Both the position numbers and the translations under genes were made by a program. A stretch of 64,000 nucleotides of DNA from Desulfovibrionaceae bacterium (lineage in GTDB: Bacteria > Desulfobacterota > Desulfovibrionia > Desulfovibrionales > Desulfovibrionaceae): NCBI GenBank assembly GCA_019421865.1, contig JAHZEL010000007.1:124001-188000 (forward strand), in the 5' to 3' direction. Every line of letters begins with the position of its first letter. Positions within the stretch are counted from its first letter, which is position 1. Of the stretch, positions 42,592 to 52,054 are shown piece by piece. Below the pieces are notes generated by a model. It searched no databases and was not told the DNA's origin. It worked only from the letters and a program-made list of their open reading frames with translations.

Positions 42592-44202
42592 TTACTGAGG
42601 CTGAAGCTGCCAGTCGTAGATCCAGGTTTCGGTCAGAGGGTCGGGAAGGTTCTCGCCCTTCTTGAGCAGGGCGCGGAAACGCAGCATGACGGGCCCCTTT
42701 CTTGCGGACATGAGGCTTTCTATCACGCCGTCTTCCTTGGGCAGGCGAACGGTAAAGACCAGTCTCCAGCCGCCGGTGGCAGGATTGCGGATCAGCTTCT
42801 TTTCCAGAAGCGGAATGGGCTCGGGCGTCTCCACGATGCTGGACAGACCGGTATCTTCGGGAAGCGTCGCCAGATCGCCTCCGGCGAAGTCCACATGGAA
42901 GGTCATGGTATCGCCGCTGCGGGAAATGCGGGTGGAGGTGATGCGGCCGAGTTCATGCTGCACGGTCTGCGGCTGCATCCAGTAGAGCTTCCAGCTGTAC
43001 ATCTGCGTATCGGGATAGCGAAGCTCGGATTCAGGCTGATCAGGCTTGTTCTTGTCGCGGGGCTTGTCCGGAGTCCAGAAGGCCACGATGTTGTCGTGCA
43101 TTTCATCTTCCGTGGGAATTTCCACGAGATTCAGTCTGCCCGGCCCCCAGTCTCCCTCCGGTTCAACCCAGAGGGAAGGACGGCGCTCGTAACCGGCTTC
43201 GATGTCCTGATAGCTTCCGAAGTGGCAGTCGCGCTGCAGCAGACCGAAGCCGCGGGGATTCTGCAGCGGGAAGGTATTGACGGTAAGTCTCTTGGGATTG
43301 GCCAGAGGGCTCCAGAACCAGTGATTTTCACCGTTCACATAGAGCAGGCCGTCGGAATTGTGCACTTCAGGCCGGTAGTCGCCGGGACGACCGTTCTTTT
43401 CCTCGCCGTAGAAGAACATGCTGGTCAAAGGCGCAAGGCCGATCTTCTGGAAATTCTTGGCACCCTTGCGGGTGAACAGCGCGCATTTGACGTCCATGAC
43501 GGTGGGAGAGCCGGGAGTGATGATGAACCGATAGGCACCGGCCATGCTCTCACTGTCCATAAGCGCATAGATGGTGATGTCCCTGGCATCGGCCGCAGGC
43601 TTCACGATCCAGAATTCCTTGAAGTACGGAAATTCCTCACCCTGCGCGGTAGCCGTATCCAGCGCAAGCCCGCGGGAGTAGATGCCGTAATGCGTATCCG
43701 CCGCAAGCGCACGGAAGTAGGAAGCGCCGAGAAAAATAGCAAGCTCATCCTTGTAGGTGGCGCTGTTCAGAGGATAGTGGAGGCGGAAACCGGCGAAATT
43801 CATGTCCTTGGTCTGAGCGACCTGCTGTGCCAGCTCCTCGTTGTCGTACTTGAACAGTGACGTATCAAAAGGCACGTCCTCCACATTCTCGCCGTCGACG
43901 ATGTGTACGCGCACGGGTCTGTCATAGTACAGACCGGGATGAAAGAACTGCACGGTGAACGGCAGGGATTCCTCGGCCCAGAGGGCCTTTTCCGGCAGAT
44001 AGCGGATGGAACTCCAGTCCCCGTAGTTCAGCTTGGTAAGAAACTCCGGTACGGGAGGGGTGGGCGCATACTTTGTTCCGGCCAGATCCTGAGCTTTGGC
44101 CTGCACGTCGGCGAAGGTGAAAGGCGCTGCGGCTTCTGCGGCAAAAGGAGCCGCAAACAGCGCGGCCAACAGGCAGAAGGACTTAATCATGCGATGAAAC
44201 AT
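42592..44202 (-). CDS. opgG: glucans biosynthesis periplasmic protein OpgG
   Basis: A 536-residue secreted protein (E. coli 511) required for synthesis of osmoregulated periplasmic glucans. Signal peptide MFHRMIKSFCLLAALFAAP ending AEAAA; then PFTFADVQAKAQDLAGTKY, SSIRYLPEKALWAEESLPFTVQFFHPG, GASYFRALAADTHYGIYSRGLALDTA, and FFYGEEKNGRPGDYRPEVHNSDGLL, all typical OpgG. The ATG at 44202 has GGGAG nine bases upstream; ATG 44190 is the alternative. Upstream of opgH, the usual order. Confidence 0.93.
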   Translation of the reverse strand: MFHRMIKSFCLLAALFAAPFAAEAAAPFTFADVQAKAQDLAGTKYAPTPPVPEFLTKLNYGDWSSIRYLPEKALWAEESLPFTVQFFHPGLYYDRPVRVHIVDGENVEDVPFDTSLFKYDNEELAQQVAQTKDMNFAGFRLHYPLNSATYKDELAIFLGASYFRALAADTHYGIYSRGLALDTATAQGEEFPYFKEFWIVKPAADARDITIYALMDSESMAGAYRFIITPGSPTVMDVKCALFTRKGAKNFQKIGLAPLTSMFFYGEEKNGRPGDYRPEVHNSDGLLYVNGENHWFWSPLANPKRLTVNTFPLQNPRGFGLLQRDCHFGSYQDIEAGYERRPSLWVEPEGDWGPGRLNLVEIPTEDEMHDNIVAFWTPDKPRDKNKPDQPESELRYPDTQMYSWKLYWMQPQTVQHELGRITSTRISRSGDTMTFHVDFAGGDLATLPEDTGLSSIVETPEPIPLLEKKLIRNPATGGWRLVFTVRLPKEDGVIESLMSARKGPVMLRFRALLKKGENLPDPLTETWIYDWQLQPQ

Positions 44203-44472
44203 ATGAAATAACTCCCTGAATGATTGGGGGATTCGCCATCCATCGGTCAATCAGTCGCTCAGACATGGTAACAGATGCCGCGGCTGATATCCGTTCCCGG
44301 AATGGGAACGTGAATCCTGTCACGGCACCCGTCTTCTTTCCCCCTACTTAAAGCCGGAACGGCTCCATGTCCAGAGATTTTATCCCCTTGCGGCACGGGA
44401 AAGGCTAAGGTAGGATCACTGACCGTGCGGAAATCGTCCTTTTTTCCGCGAGATCTTGAAACAGGAACGAGT

Positions 44473-45444
44473 ATGGATGCTTTGCTGGAACTGAAACAGG
44501 TGAGCCGTGAATTTGCGGTGCGAAGAGGCTTGTTTGATCCGCGTCCGGCAAGCGTGAAAGCCGTCAACGACGTAAGTCTGGAACTTTTTCCCGGAGAAAC
44601 GCTGGGCCTTGTGGGCGAATCCGGCTGCGGCAAGTCCACGCTGGCACGCCTGGTCACGGGCCTTCTGCCGCCTTCTTCCGGTCAGGTGCTGCTCTGCGGG
44701 CGTCCGCTGGAAGACTGGACGGCTTCCGAGCGCGCAAGCCGCATACAGATGATCTTTCAAGATCCCTTCTCCTCGCTTGATCCCCGCCAGAGCGTCGGAG
44801 CAAGCATAGCCGAACCGCTTCTGCTTGCGGCGCGGGCCGCAGGGCTCCCGCTCTCCCGTACCGAATGCCGCGAAAAGGTAAAGGATATTCTCGTTCAGGT
44901 CGGCCTTCAGCCCGAGCATATCGACAGGTATCCGCATGAATTTTCCGGCGGCCAGAGGCAGCGCGTGGCCGTAGCCCGGGCCATCGTTGCCGGGCCGGAA
45001 GCCGTGGTCTGCGACGAACCCGTTTCCGCTCTGGATGCGTCGGTACAGGCGCAGGTGCTGAATCTGCTGAAGGACATGCAGGAGAAACGGAAACTGGGAT
45101 ATCTGTTCATTTCCCATGATCTCGGCGTCATCGGCTTCATGAGCAGCAGAATCGCCGTCATGTATCTCGGCCGCGTGGTGGAATTTGCCGGCTGCGACGA
45201 ACTGTTTTCCCATGCCGCCCATCCCTACACGGCCGCGCTCATGGCCGCCGCACCTTCCCGCGATCCTTCCCGGAGGGGCCGCGGCAACATTCTTTCCGGG
45301 GAAATGCCGAGTCCGCTCTCCCCGCCCACCGGCTGCGCCTTCCATCCGCGCTGCCCCCGCGCCGAAGCTCTCTGCCGGGAAAAGGAACCTTCGCTGCGCC
45401 ACATCTGTCAAGGGCACGCCGTGCGCTGCCACTTCCCCCTGTGA
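44473..45444 (+). CDS. DppF/OppF-type peptide ABC transporter ATP-binding protein, orphan
   Basis: A 323-residue ABC ATPase of the oligopeptide/dipeptide (DppF) class: Walker A GESGCGKS, FQDPFSSLDPRQSVG, signature FSGGQRQRVAVARAI, Walker B VVCDEPVSALDASVQ and the C-terminal oligo-HPY zinc-like segment CAFHPRCPRAEALC. Such proteins work as heterodimers with a DppD partner and two permeases, none of which is next to it, so it is an orphan in this window. Probably translated with the downstream ATP-grasp gene (eight bases apart). AGGAACGAGT upstream of the ATG. Confidence 0.87.
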   Translation: MDALLELKQVSREFAVRRGLFDPRPASVKAVNDVSLELFPGETLGLVGESGCGKSTLARLVTGLLPPSSGQVLLCGRPLEDWTASERASRIQMIFQDPFSSLDPRQSVGASIAEPLLLAARAAGLPLSRTECREKVKDILVQVGLQPEHIDRYPHEFSGGQRQRVAVARAIVAGPEAVVCDEPVSALDASVQAQVLNLLKDMQEKRKLGYLFISHDLGVIGFMSSRIAVMYLGRVVEFAGCDELFSHAAHPYTAALMAAAPSRDPSRRGRGNILSGEMPSPLSPPTGCAFHPRCPRAEALCREKEPSLRHICQGHAVRCHFPL

Positions 45445-45452
45445 GGAACAAC

Positions 45453-46601
45453 ATGATCATTCTCGACAAACAGTACGTATCCCGGGAACTCCGGGAATAT
45501 CTTGCCGAAAGCAAAGTCCCCGTGCTCCGCAACGAAGCGGCGCTGGCGGCGGATACCGAAGGCACGTTCAATCTCGTTTCCGACGAAGAGGCCGATGCCC
45601 TGCTCGCGCAGGGAGACCGCATCTACACGACCTGCGAAAACTCCCTTTCCTGGGTGCTCCGGCATTCGCCCGATGAAGGCCTGCAGAAAGGCATCGCCCT
45701 GTGCAAGGACAAGGCCGCCTTCCGCCGCATGCTCGCCAAAATATATCCCGACTTTCTCTTCCGTGAAGTGGCCGCCGCCGATCTGGAATCCATCGACTTC
45801 AGCGAACTGAAAACGCCCTTCGTGCTGAAGCCTTCCGTGGGCTTTTTCAGCGTGGGTGTGTACACCATATTTAATGAGGCGGACTGGAGAAAAGCTCTGG
45901 AAGACATCCGCCTGCACTCCGGCGACTGGAAGAAGGAATACGATGAAAGCGTGGTGGCCAATACCCGCTTCATTCTTGAAGAATACATCGGCGGAGAGGA
46001 ATACGCCGTCGACTTCTACTATGACGGCGAAGGCAGGGCCGTCATCGTCAACATCTTCCATCACGAATTCGCCTCGGCCGATGACGTGAGCGACAGACTC
46101 TACTGCTCCGGAGCCGCCATCATCCGCGAACATCTGCAGCCGTTCACGGACTTTTTCAACCGCATGAACGAAGAAATGGGCGCCCGCAACCTGCCCATTC
46201 ATCTCGAGCTGCGCGTGGACAAGGGCAGAATCATTCCCATCGAAGCCAACCCTCTGCGCTTTGCCGGATGGTGCCTGACCGATCTTTCCCTGCACGCCTA
46301 CGGATTCCGCACCTACGACTATTTTCTGCGCGATGTGCGTCCAGACTGGGACAGCCTGCTCAAGGGCAGAGAGGACAATATCTACTCGTTCATCGTGCTG
46401 AATCCTCCGGCGACGCTGAAGGCCGACGACGTTTTCAACTACGACAGGCTCTGCGCATCGTTCCACCATGTGATGGAACTGCGCCGCATCGACTACCATT
46501 CCGGACCGGTGTTCGGCTTCATGTTCACCGAAACGCCCGCTGCCGACAGAGCTGAACTAGATCACATCCTGCGAAGCGATCTGACCGAGTATCTCGACTG
46601 A
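45453..46601 (+). CDS. ATP-grasp domain protein
   Basis: A 382-residue protein with an ATP-grasp fold: FVLKPSVGFFSVGVY (Lys-binding strand), FILEEYIGGEEYAVDFYYD, and HLELRVDKGRIIPIEANPLRFAG with metal-binding Glu and Asn residues. An N-terminal preATP-grasp region precedes (residues 1-100; VLRNEAALAADTEGTFNLV). Such enzymes join a carboxylate to an amine or thiol. Which substrates is unknown. GAGGAACAAC before the ATG overlaps the stop of the upstream ATPase gene, so both are one transcription unit, suggesting a peptide-like product being made and exported or imported. Confidence 0.78.
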   Translation: MIILDKQYVSRELREYLAESKVPVLRNEAALAADTEGTFNLVSDEEADALLAQGDRIYTTCENSLSWVLRHSPDEGLQKGIALCKDKAAFRRMLAKIYPDFLFREVAAADLESIDFSELKTPFVLKPSVGFFSVGVYTIFNEADWRKALEDIRLHSGDWKKEYDESVVANTRFILEEYIGGEEYAVDFYYDGEGRAVIVNIFHHEFASADDVSDRLYCSGAAIIREHLQPFTDFFNRMNEEMGARNLPIHLELRVDKGRIIPIEANPLRFAGWCLTDLSLHAYGFRTYDYFLRDVRPDWDSLLKGREDNIYSFIVLNPPATLKADDVFNYDRLCASFHHVMELRRIDYHSGPVFGFMFTETPAADRAELDHILRSDLTEYLD

Positions 46602-46625
46602 TCGGGCATCAAAGGCCATGCTCAG

Positions 46626-46660
46626 GGCGGCTTTCCGGCACACGGAAGCCGCCTTTTTCA
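46626..46660 (+). terminator. terminator after the ATP-grasp gene
   Basis: GGCGGCTTTCCG and CGGAAGCCGCC pair around GCACA, followed by TTTTT. Confidence 0.88.
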
Positions 46661-46698
46661 TGCCCGCAAAACGCTTCCGCTTTCCGGTAAATCCCATG

Positions 46699-46736
46699 CA
46701 AAAACGCCGCTCCCTCTGCAGGAAGCGGCGTTTTCA
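46699..46736 (-). terminator. terminator of yajC-secD-secF
   Basis: AAAAACGCCGCT and AAGCGGCGTTTT form a stem with a ten-base loop; on the minus strand the stem runs into TTTTT. Confidence 0.82.
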
Positions 46737-46757
46737 GACAAGAAAAGATTGAGCAGC

Positions 46758-47873
46758 CTACACGATGCCGTGTTCGCCGGGACGTTCGTAATCGTCCTTC
46801 TTGCTGGCCTTGGAGTGGTACAGATCCACGTCGCCGAAGGCGATGAGGATGGGAGAGGCCACGAAGATGGAGGAGAAGGTACCGAAGACGATGCCGAGCG
46901 TAATGGTCAGGGCAAAGTCATGAATGACGTTGCCGCCGAGCAGATACAGGGAGAGGCTGGCCACCAGGGTGGTGGCGGACGTCATGATGGTACGCGACAG
47001 CGTCTGGTTCACGGACCTGTTGATGATGGTGCCCATCGAAGGCTTCTGCTGCTCGCCGGCAGGAACCGCACGCAGATTTTCACGGATACGGTCGTAAACG
47101 ACGATGGTATCGTTGATGGAGTAACCCACCAGGGTGAGCAGTGCGGCAATGACGTTCAGGTCGATTTCCACGCCCAGCAGCGTAAGCAGACCAAGCGTGA
47201 CCACAACGTCGTGGATAAGGGCCAGAATGGCGCCGAGCGCGAAGTTGAGCTTGAGCTTCCAGCAGCAGACCAGCGTGATGACCATGCCTATGGCCACGCC
47301 CCAGAGCCGGTTGAAGCCCAGATAGGACGCGCCGTACACCGCTCCCCAGAGCACGAGGGCCATGGCGCCGGCCATGAACCAGCTGTACTCGAATCGACCT
47401 GAGATATACACGGTGATGAGCAGAACGGCGTAGAACAGGGCTTCAATGGCCATGTTGCGCAGATCGTTGCCGACCTTCGGGCCGACGGACTCCAGACGCT
47501 GAATGCTGGAGGGATTGTCGGGAATGCTGCTCGAAAGCGCGGAGGAAACCTGTTCTCTCAGATCCTGATTCTCCGCGGCGGGCATGGAAAAGCGCAACAG
47601 ATAGTCGCGGTCTTCGGTATCGACCTGCTGAACCGTGAGTCCGGGCAGATCGACGTTTTTCAGGGCGGTCTTCACCTGTTCGTCGGGAATGGGCTGTTCA
47701 AACTGAATCTGCACCATCACGCCGCCGGCGAAGTCCACGCCGTACCGCAGGCCGCCGTTCCAGATGATGGCAAGCAGGCCGAGCACGATGAAAAAGCCGG
47801 AGAAGCTGAAGGCAAAACGGCGGAAGCCGACGAAATCAATATTGGTCTGACGGGAAAGAAGTGCGAATGCCAT
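46758..47873 (-). CDS. secF: protein translocase subunit SecF
   Basis: A 371-residue RND-type protein that works with SecD in proton-driven pulling of exported proteins across the membrane. Six helices, with the periplasmic domain between the first and second. GVDFAGGVMVQIQFE, GWALGA-like FALGAILALIHDVVVTLGLL, YSINDTIVVYDRIRENLR and NQTLSRTIMTS are SecF signatures. GAGGTCC precedes the ATG. It follows secD by 17 bases. Confidence 0.95.
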   Translation of the reverse strand: MAFALLSRQTNIDFVGFRRFAFSFSGFFIVLGLLAIIWNGGLRYGVDFAGGVMVQIQFEQPIPDEQVKTALKNVDLPGLTVQQVDTEDRDYLLRFSMPAAENQDLREQVSSALSSSIPDNPSSIQRLESVGPKVGNDLRNMAIEALFYAVLLITVYISGRFEYSWFMAGAMALVLWGAVYGASYLGFNRLWGVAIGMVITLVCCWKLKLNFALGAILALIHDVVVTLGLLTLLGVEIDLNVIAALLTLVGYSINDTIVVYDRIRENLRAVPAGEQQKPSMGTIINRSVNQTLSRTIMTSATTLVASLSLYLLGGNVIHDFALTITLGIVFGTFSSIFVASPILIAFGDVDLYHSKASKKDDYERPGEHGIV

Positions 47874-47890
47874 GAAAAGGACCTCTTTAC

Positions 47891-49471
47891 CTAAATGCTG
47901 ATGGTCTGGCGGTCGGAACGGGAAATCCATGTTTCAAACACGGACCGCGACACAAAGACGGCCGTGAACATGGAGGCCAGAATACCCAGCGACAGCGTGA
48001 CGGCAAAACCGCGGACCGGGCCAGTACCGAACTGGTACAGAATGGCCGCCGTGATGAGCGTCGTCAGGTTCGAGTCTATGATGGAAATACTGGCTCTGCT
48101 GAAGCCCGCCTTCACGGCCTCCAGCGCCGTCATGCCTGCCTTGAGCTCTTCTCTGATGCGCTCGAAGATGAGCACGTTGGCGTCCACGGACATACCGATG
48201 GTAAGCACGATACCCGCGATGCCCGGCAGCGTAAGCGTGGCGCCGAAAAGCGTCATGCCGGCGAGAAGAATGGTGATGGTGAAGCAGAGCATGATGTCCG
48301 CAATAAGACCGGACAGACCGTAGTAGATCGGCATGATGAGCACAACGGCCGCCGCGCCCACGAGAGACGCCTTGATGCCGCTGTTGATGGATTCCTTACC
48401 CAGGGACGGACCCACGGTACGCTCTTCCAGAACGGAGACGGGCGTCGGCAGGGAACCGGCACGCAGAACGATGGCGAGGTCCTGAGCTTCTTCGGTCGTG
48501 AAGTTGCCCGTAATGGAAGCCTTGCCGCCGGCGATGCGGTCCTGAATCACGGGAGCGGAGTACACCTTGCCGTCCAGCACGATGGCCATGCGCTTCTTGA
48601 TGTGCTCGCCGGTGATGCGTTCAAAATTGGAAGCGCCCCGGTTGTTGAACTCCAGAGCGACATAGGCCTGACCGTATTCATTGAAGGCGGGACGGGCGTT
48701 GGTGATGTCCTCGCCGCCCATCAGCGACTCGGTGTCGAGGATGATGGTGCCTTCGCTCTGTTCTCCGTACTGCCCCTTGATGATGAGCGGATAGCGGGCC
48801 GTGCCCGCGGGCAGCATGATGGCGGAAGGATCCACATCGTCGCGCACGAGATGAAATTCCAGATGCGCGGTCTGGCCGATGATCTGAATGGCGCGCTCGG
48901 CATCGGTCATGCCGGGCAGCTGCACCTGAACCTGATTGTCCGACTGCTTGCGGATATCGGGTTCAGCCACGCCGAACTGGTCGATACGGTTGCGGATGGT
49001 ACGCACGACCTGTTCCATCGTCATGTCTTCCGTCTGCTTGCGGGCCTCGGGAGAAAGCTCGAACGTATAGACACGGCCCGTAGCCACCGTGTCGGCGCTG
49101 ACCTGATGAAGCGTGGGGAACCACTTGCCGATCATGGTCTCAAAAGAGGCGGCCTGGTCGGCACGGGGAAGCGTCACTTCCAGCAGGCCTGCGGCATTGA
49201 GGCGCGGCTTCATGACGGTGATCTTTTCCTGCTCGGCACGGTCACGGATATCCTGACCGGTCACGGTAAGCGTATTCTGCAGGGCTTTTTCCACATCCAC
49301 GCCCAGAGTGAGATTCATGCCGCCCTTGAGATCCAGTCCGAGACTGATGCGGTCCTGCATGAGCTCTCCCAGAGGCGAATTGCCGATGGCGGGGATATTG
49401 GGCAGGGCATACGCAAGCACCACGAGCAGCACAATGATGGAGATTGCCAGGCGCAAACGCAGAGCTTTCAT
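47891..49471 (-). CDS. secD: protein translocase subunit SecD
   Basis: A 526-residue partner of SecF. N-terminal helix, then the large periplasmic P1 region with LGLDLKGGMNLTLGVD, LQVQLPGM-like VQVQLPGMTDAER and the YVALEFNNRGASNFERIT stretch; after it FTTEEAQDLAIVLRAGSLPTPV and the membrane domain with ADIMLCFTITILLAGMTLFG and IGMSVDANVLIFERIREEL. Shorter than E. coli SecD (615). Downstream of yajC by 119 bases that contain a hairpin. Confidence 0.95.
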   Translation of the reverse strand: MKALRLRLAISIIVLLVVLAYALPNIPAIGNSPLGELMQDRISLGLDLKGGMNLTLGVDVEKALQNTLTVTGQDIRDRAEQEKITVMKPRLNAAGLLEVTLPRADQAASFETMIGKWFPTLHQVSADTVATGRVYTFELSPEARKQTEDMTMEQVVRTIRNRIDQFGVAEPDIRKQSDNQVQVQLPGMTDAERAIQIIGQTAHLEFHLVRDDVDPSAIMLPAGTARYPLIIKGQYGEQSEGTIILDTESLMGGEDITNARPAFNEYGQAYVALEFNNRGASNFERITGEHIKKRMAIVLDGKVYSAPVIQDRIAGGKASITGNFTTEEAQDLAIVLRAGSLPTPVSVLEERTVGPSLGKESINSGIKASLVGAAAVVLIMPIYYGLSGLIADIMLCFTITILLAGMTLFGATLTLPGIAGIVLTIGMSVDANVLIFERIREELKAGMTALEAVKAGFSRASISIIDSNLTTLITAAILYQFGTGPVRGFAVTLSLGILASMFTAVFVSRSVFETWISRSDRQTISI

Positions 49472-49535
49472 GGTTGTATCCTTAAAAAACGCTGATAGGG
49501 GCGGAAGCCCTTATGACTGAACATGACACAAAGCT

Positions 49536-49565
49536 CCACGCCTCCTTCGGACGAAGGGGGCGTGG
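49536..49565. other. hairpin between yajC and secD
   Basis: CCACGCCTCCTTCG pairs with CGAAGGGGGCGTGG, one mismatch, with almost no loop. Without a T-run it is more likely an mRNA processing or stability element than a terminator. Confidence 0.45.
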
Positions 49566-49590
49566 AAGCAGAACAAATGAGGCCGGTGAG

Positions 49591-49953
49591 TTACTTGTTT
49601 TCGGCAGGAGCGGTGTCGGCCGCCTTGCTCATGGCCTTGGGATCATAGGTGCCGCTCACGAAGCCGCGGGGCATGCGCACCTTGGTTTCGCCGAGATCGA
49701 TCACGAGGATGTCGCCTTCCAGATCGACGATACGGCCGAGCAGACCACCGGAGGTGATGACATAGGAGCCCTTGCCCAGAGATTCAAGCATGGCCTTGTG
49801 TTCCTTGTTGCGCTTCTGCTGAGGGCGGATCAGCAGAAAATAGAACACGGCGAACATGAGGATGAGAGGAACGAGGGAGGCGAAGGCTCCCATGGGGCCA
49901 CTCTGGGCGGCGCCGCCCGCGTTACCGGCAGCGTAGGCAATGGAAGTGAACAT
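49591..49953 (-). CDS. yajC: preprotein translocase accessory protein YajC
   Basis: A 120-residue single-span membrane protein of the SecDF-YajC complex. Hydrophobic segment LVPLILMFAVFYFLLIRPQQKR at about residues 27-48 followed by the conserved RPQQKRNKEHKAMLESLGKGSYVITSGGLLGRI. Start chosen at 49953, AGAAT upstream; length matches the family. First gene of yajC-secD-secF. Confidence 0.93.
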   Translation of the reverse strand: MFTSIAYAAGNAGGAAQSGPMGAFASLVPLILMFAVFYFLLIRPQQKRNKEHKAMLESLGKGSYVITSGGLLGRIVDLEGDILVIDLGETKVRMPRGFVSGTYDPKAMSKAADTAPAENK

Positions 49954-50299
49954 AGATTCTCCAGAATTGATTTTGCGGAAGGGTGTCCGCGTCACTGACT
50001 TCCCCTTATTAACCTGTTGCGCCTTTTTACGCAATGGGTTAACCGCACGCAGGGCCGCGGCAGACGCTCTTTTTGCAGGCCCTTCCGGTGAAAGGACTGG
50101 ACATTCGCACCGATTGCGGGGACTATGCCCGCAGGAGCGATGTTCCCCTGAAAAAAGCGTCGGAGCACAAAACGTTTCGACCGGTGCCCATGCCCTGCCG
50201 CCGGGCAATGCTTCCCGGTGAACGAAGCAGAAGCACACCGGACACCGCCCTTCCCCCCGGAACCAACAAGAAGCCGGCAAACCGGCATAAGGAGCATGC
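49954..50299. other. divergent region between yajC and argB
   Basis: About 345 bases holding both promoters. No supported gene; I could not place confident promoter boxes. Confidence 0.5.
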
Positions 50300-51202
50300 A
50301 TGGCCGTTATATCCGACCCGGTGGAGCAGGCCCGTCTGCAGTCCAGAATTCTTATCGAGAGCCTTCCCTATCTGCGTGAATATCATGGAGAAACCGTCGT
50401 CATCAAATACGGCGGCCACGCCATGACGGAAGAAAGCCTCAAGCTGGCTTTCGCCCGCAACATCAGCCTGCTCAAGCTGGTGGGCATTCATCCCGTCGTC
50501 GTGCACGGCGGCGGACCGCAGATCAACCAGATGCTGAGCAAGCTCGAAATCAAGTCGGAATTCCGCCAGGGACACCGCGTGACCGACAAGGCCACGATGG
50601 ACGTGGTGGAAATGGTGCTGGTCGGCTCGGTGAACAAGAGCGTGGTCAACCTCATCAACAAGACGGGCGCCCGGGCCGTGGGCCTTTCCGGCAAGGACGG
50701 CATGCTGCTCGAAGCCCGAAAGCTGGCCATGACCATCAGCCACGGCGAAGAACAGCCCCCGGAAATCATCGATCTCGGCAACGTGGGCGAAGTGACCGGC
50801 GTGAACGTGCAGCTGCTCCGCTCGCTCATCAACGATGAGTTCGTGCCTGTCATTGCGCCCGTGGGCGTGGATGCCGAGGGCAACACCTACAACATCAACG
50901 CCGACTCCGTGGCCGGTGCCGTGGCCGGTGCCCTCAAGGCACGCCGTCTGCTCATGCTGACCGACGTGGCCGGCATTCTGGACAAGGAAGGCAACCTCAT
51001 CGAACACATCGATACGGCCGAGGCCCAGCGCCTGCTTGCGGACGGAACCCTGAGCGGCGGCATGATCCCCAAGATCAACTGCTGCCTCGACGCCCTGAAG
51101 CAGGGCGTGGACAAGGTGACCATCGTGGACGGCCGCGTGGAAAACTGCCTGCTGCTGGAACTGCTGACCGATCAGGGCATCGGTACCGCCATCGTCAGCT
51201 AG
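50300..51202 (+). CDS. argB: acetylglutamate kinase
   Basis: A 300-residue amino acid kinase phosphorylating N-acetylglutamate in arginine synthesis. VVIKYGGHAM (ATP site), VVHGGGPQINQML, GHRVTDKATMDVVEMVLVG, SGKDGML, VIAPVGVDAEGNTYNINADSVAGAVAGAL and GMIPKINCCLDAL are all diagnostic; the N-terminal extension of about 25 residues preceding the kinase core is common in arginine-feedback-inhibited, hexameric forms. AAGGAG upstream of the ATG. A terminator follows. Confidence 0.97.
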   Translation: MAVISDPVEQARLQSRILIESLPYLREYHGETVVIKYGGHAMTEESLKLAFARNISLLKLVGIHPVVVHGGGPQINQMLSKLEIKSEFRQGHRVTDKATMDVVEMVLVGSVNKSVVNLINKTGARAVGLSGKDGMLLEARKLAMTISHGEEQPPEIIDLGNVGEVTGVNVQLLRSLINDEFVPVIAPVGVDAEGNTYNINADSVAGAVAGALKARRLLMLTDVAGILDKEGNLIEHIDTAEAQRLLADGTLSGGMIPKINCCLDALKQGVDKVTIVDGRVENCLLLELLTDQGIGTAIVS

Positions 51203-51217
51203 CGCAGATCACCATAC

Positions 51218-51247
51218 AAAAAAGGGCGGCTTCGGCCGCCTTTTTTA
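51218..51247 (+). terminator. terminator of argB
   Basis: AAAAAAGGGCGGC and GCCGCCTTTTTT around TTCG-type loop, directly after the gene. Symmetric A/T tracts allow bidirectional use with the gene at 51355. Confidence 0.9.
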
Positions 51248-51354
51248 TTGGTCTTGAATCGCCCCGGTATTTCTGGAAGGGAACGACAACATGAGTCCCC
51301 TTCAGCCGGGCCGCCGAAGCAGGCGCTGAAAACGCGTCCGCCCCGCCGTCAACG

Positions 51355-51972
51355 CTATTTGAGCTTCCTGATCCTTTTGACGAACTTTCGTCCGTTCCAG
51401 ATATAATACACGGCGTTGTCCGGCTCGAGAACGCAGGGAAAACCGTCGGAAGAAAAGCTCGGCAGCACTTCCAGCCCCTTATCGAACACGCAGTAGGTGC
51501 AGCTGGAGGAAAGCCGTCCGGGAAGGTCACGGTCGGGCCGGAAAAAGTCCTCAGGATCGGGTTCCGGCGGGAACGGAAGCGGTGCGGCGTGTCCCCCCGA
51601 GCTTATGAACCACAATTCCGAAAGGCAGACGCCGTCGTCATCTTCCGTGCGGAACGCCGCCACGGCGCCGCGTTTCGAGCGAAAAAGACGCAGACTCACT
51701 TCCGCGGAACCATCCACCGGAACGAAACGCAGCGTATCCGGATCGTCCTCGGCAAGGCTCCAGTGCGCGCTGACGCCCTGATCCGCCAGATGAAACTTTT
51801 CCTCATCGCTCAGAGGCAGGCTGGTATTTTCAAAAATTTCCGTGGGGATAAGCGCAAACGCCTGCCGGGCGGACAAAAGGCCGGGCTGCCGGGCCTGAGC
51901 CTGAGACCCGAAGAAGACTCCCTGCAGGGAAGTCAGAAGCAGCATGAGCAGAATGACGGCCGTATGACGCAT
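51355..51972 (-). CDS. secreted protein of unknown function
   Basis: A 205-residue protein with a clear signal peptide (MRHTAVILLMLLLTSLQGV, cleavage after QAQA near residue 27). The mature part has an acidic first half (SDEEKFHLADQG, AEDDPDTLRFVPVDG) and a C-terminal part with two Cys (SCTYCVF) that could form a disulfide, ending in a basic KFVKRIRKLK. I recognise no family. Divergent/isolated; thiC is upstream in the same direction with its own terminator, so it is probably separately transcribed. Confidence 0.6.
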   Translation of the reverse strand: MRHTAVILLMLLLTSLQGVFFGSQAQARQPGLLSARQAFALIPTEIFENTSLPLSDEEKFHLADQGVSAHWSLAEDDPDTLRFVPVDGSAEVSLRLFRSKRGAVAAFRTEDDDGVCLSELWFISSGGHAAPLPFPPEPDPEDFFRPDRDLPGRLSSSCTYCVFDKGLEVLPSFSSDGFPCVLEPDNAVYYIWNGRKFVKRIRKLK

Positions 51973-52021
51973 GACTGATGTCCACCCTGCATAAGGGCCG
52001 CTCCGGCGGCCCCTACACAGG

Positions 52022-52049
52022 AAAACGGCGGACGCTCTGCGCCCGCCGG
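52022..52049 (-). terminator. terminator of thiC
   Basis: On the minus strand CGGCGGGCGC and GCGTCCGCCG pair, followed by TTTTC; five bases after the stop. Confidence 0.7.
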
Positions 52050-52054
52050 ATATT

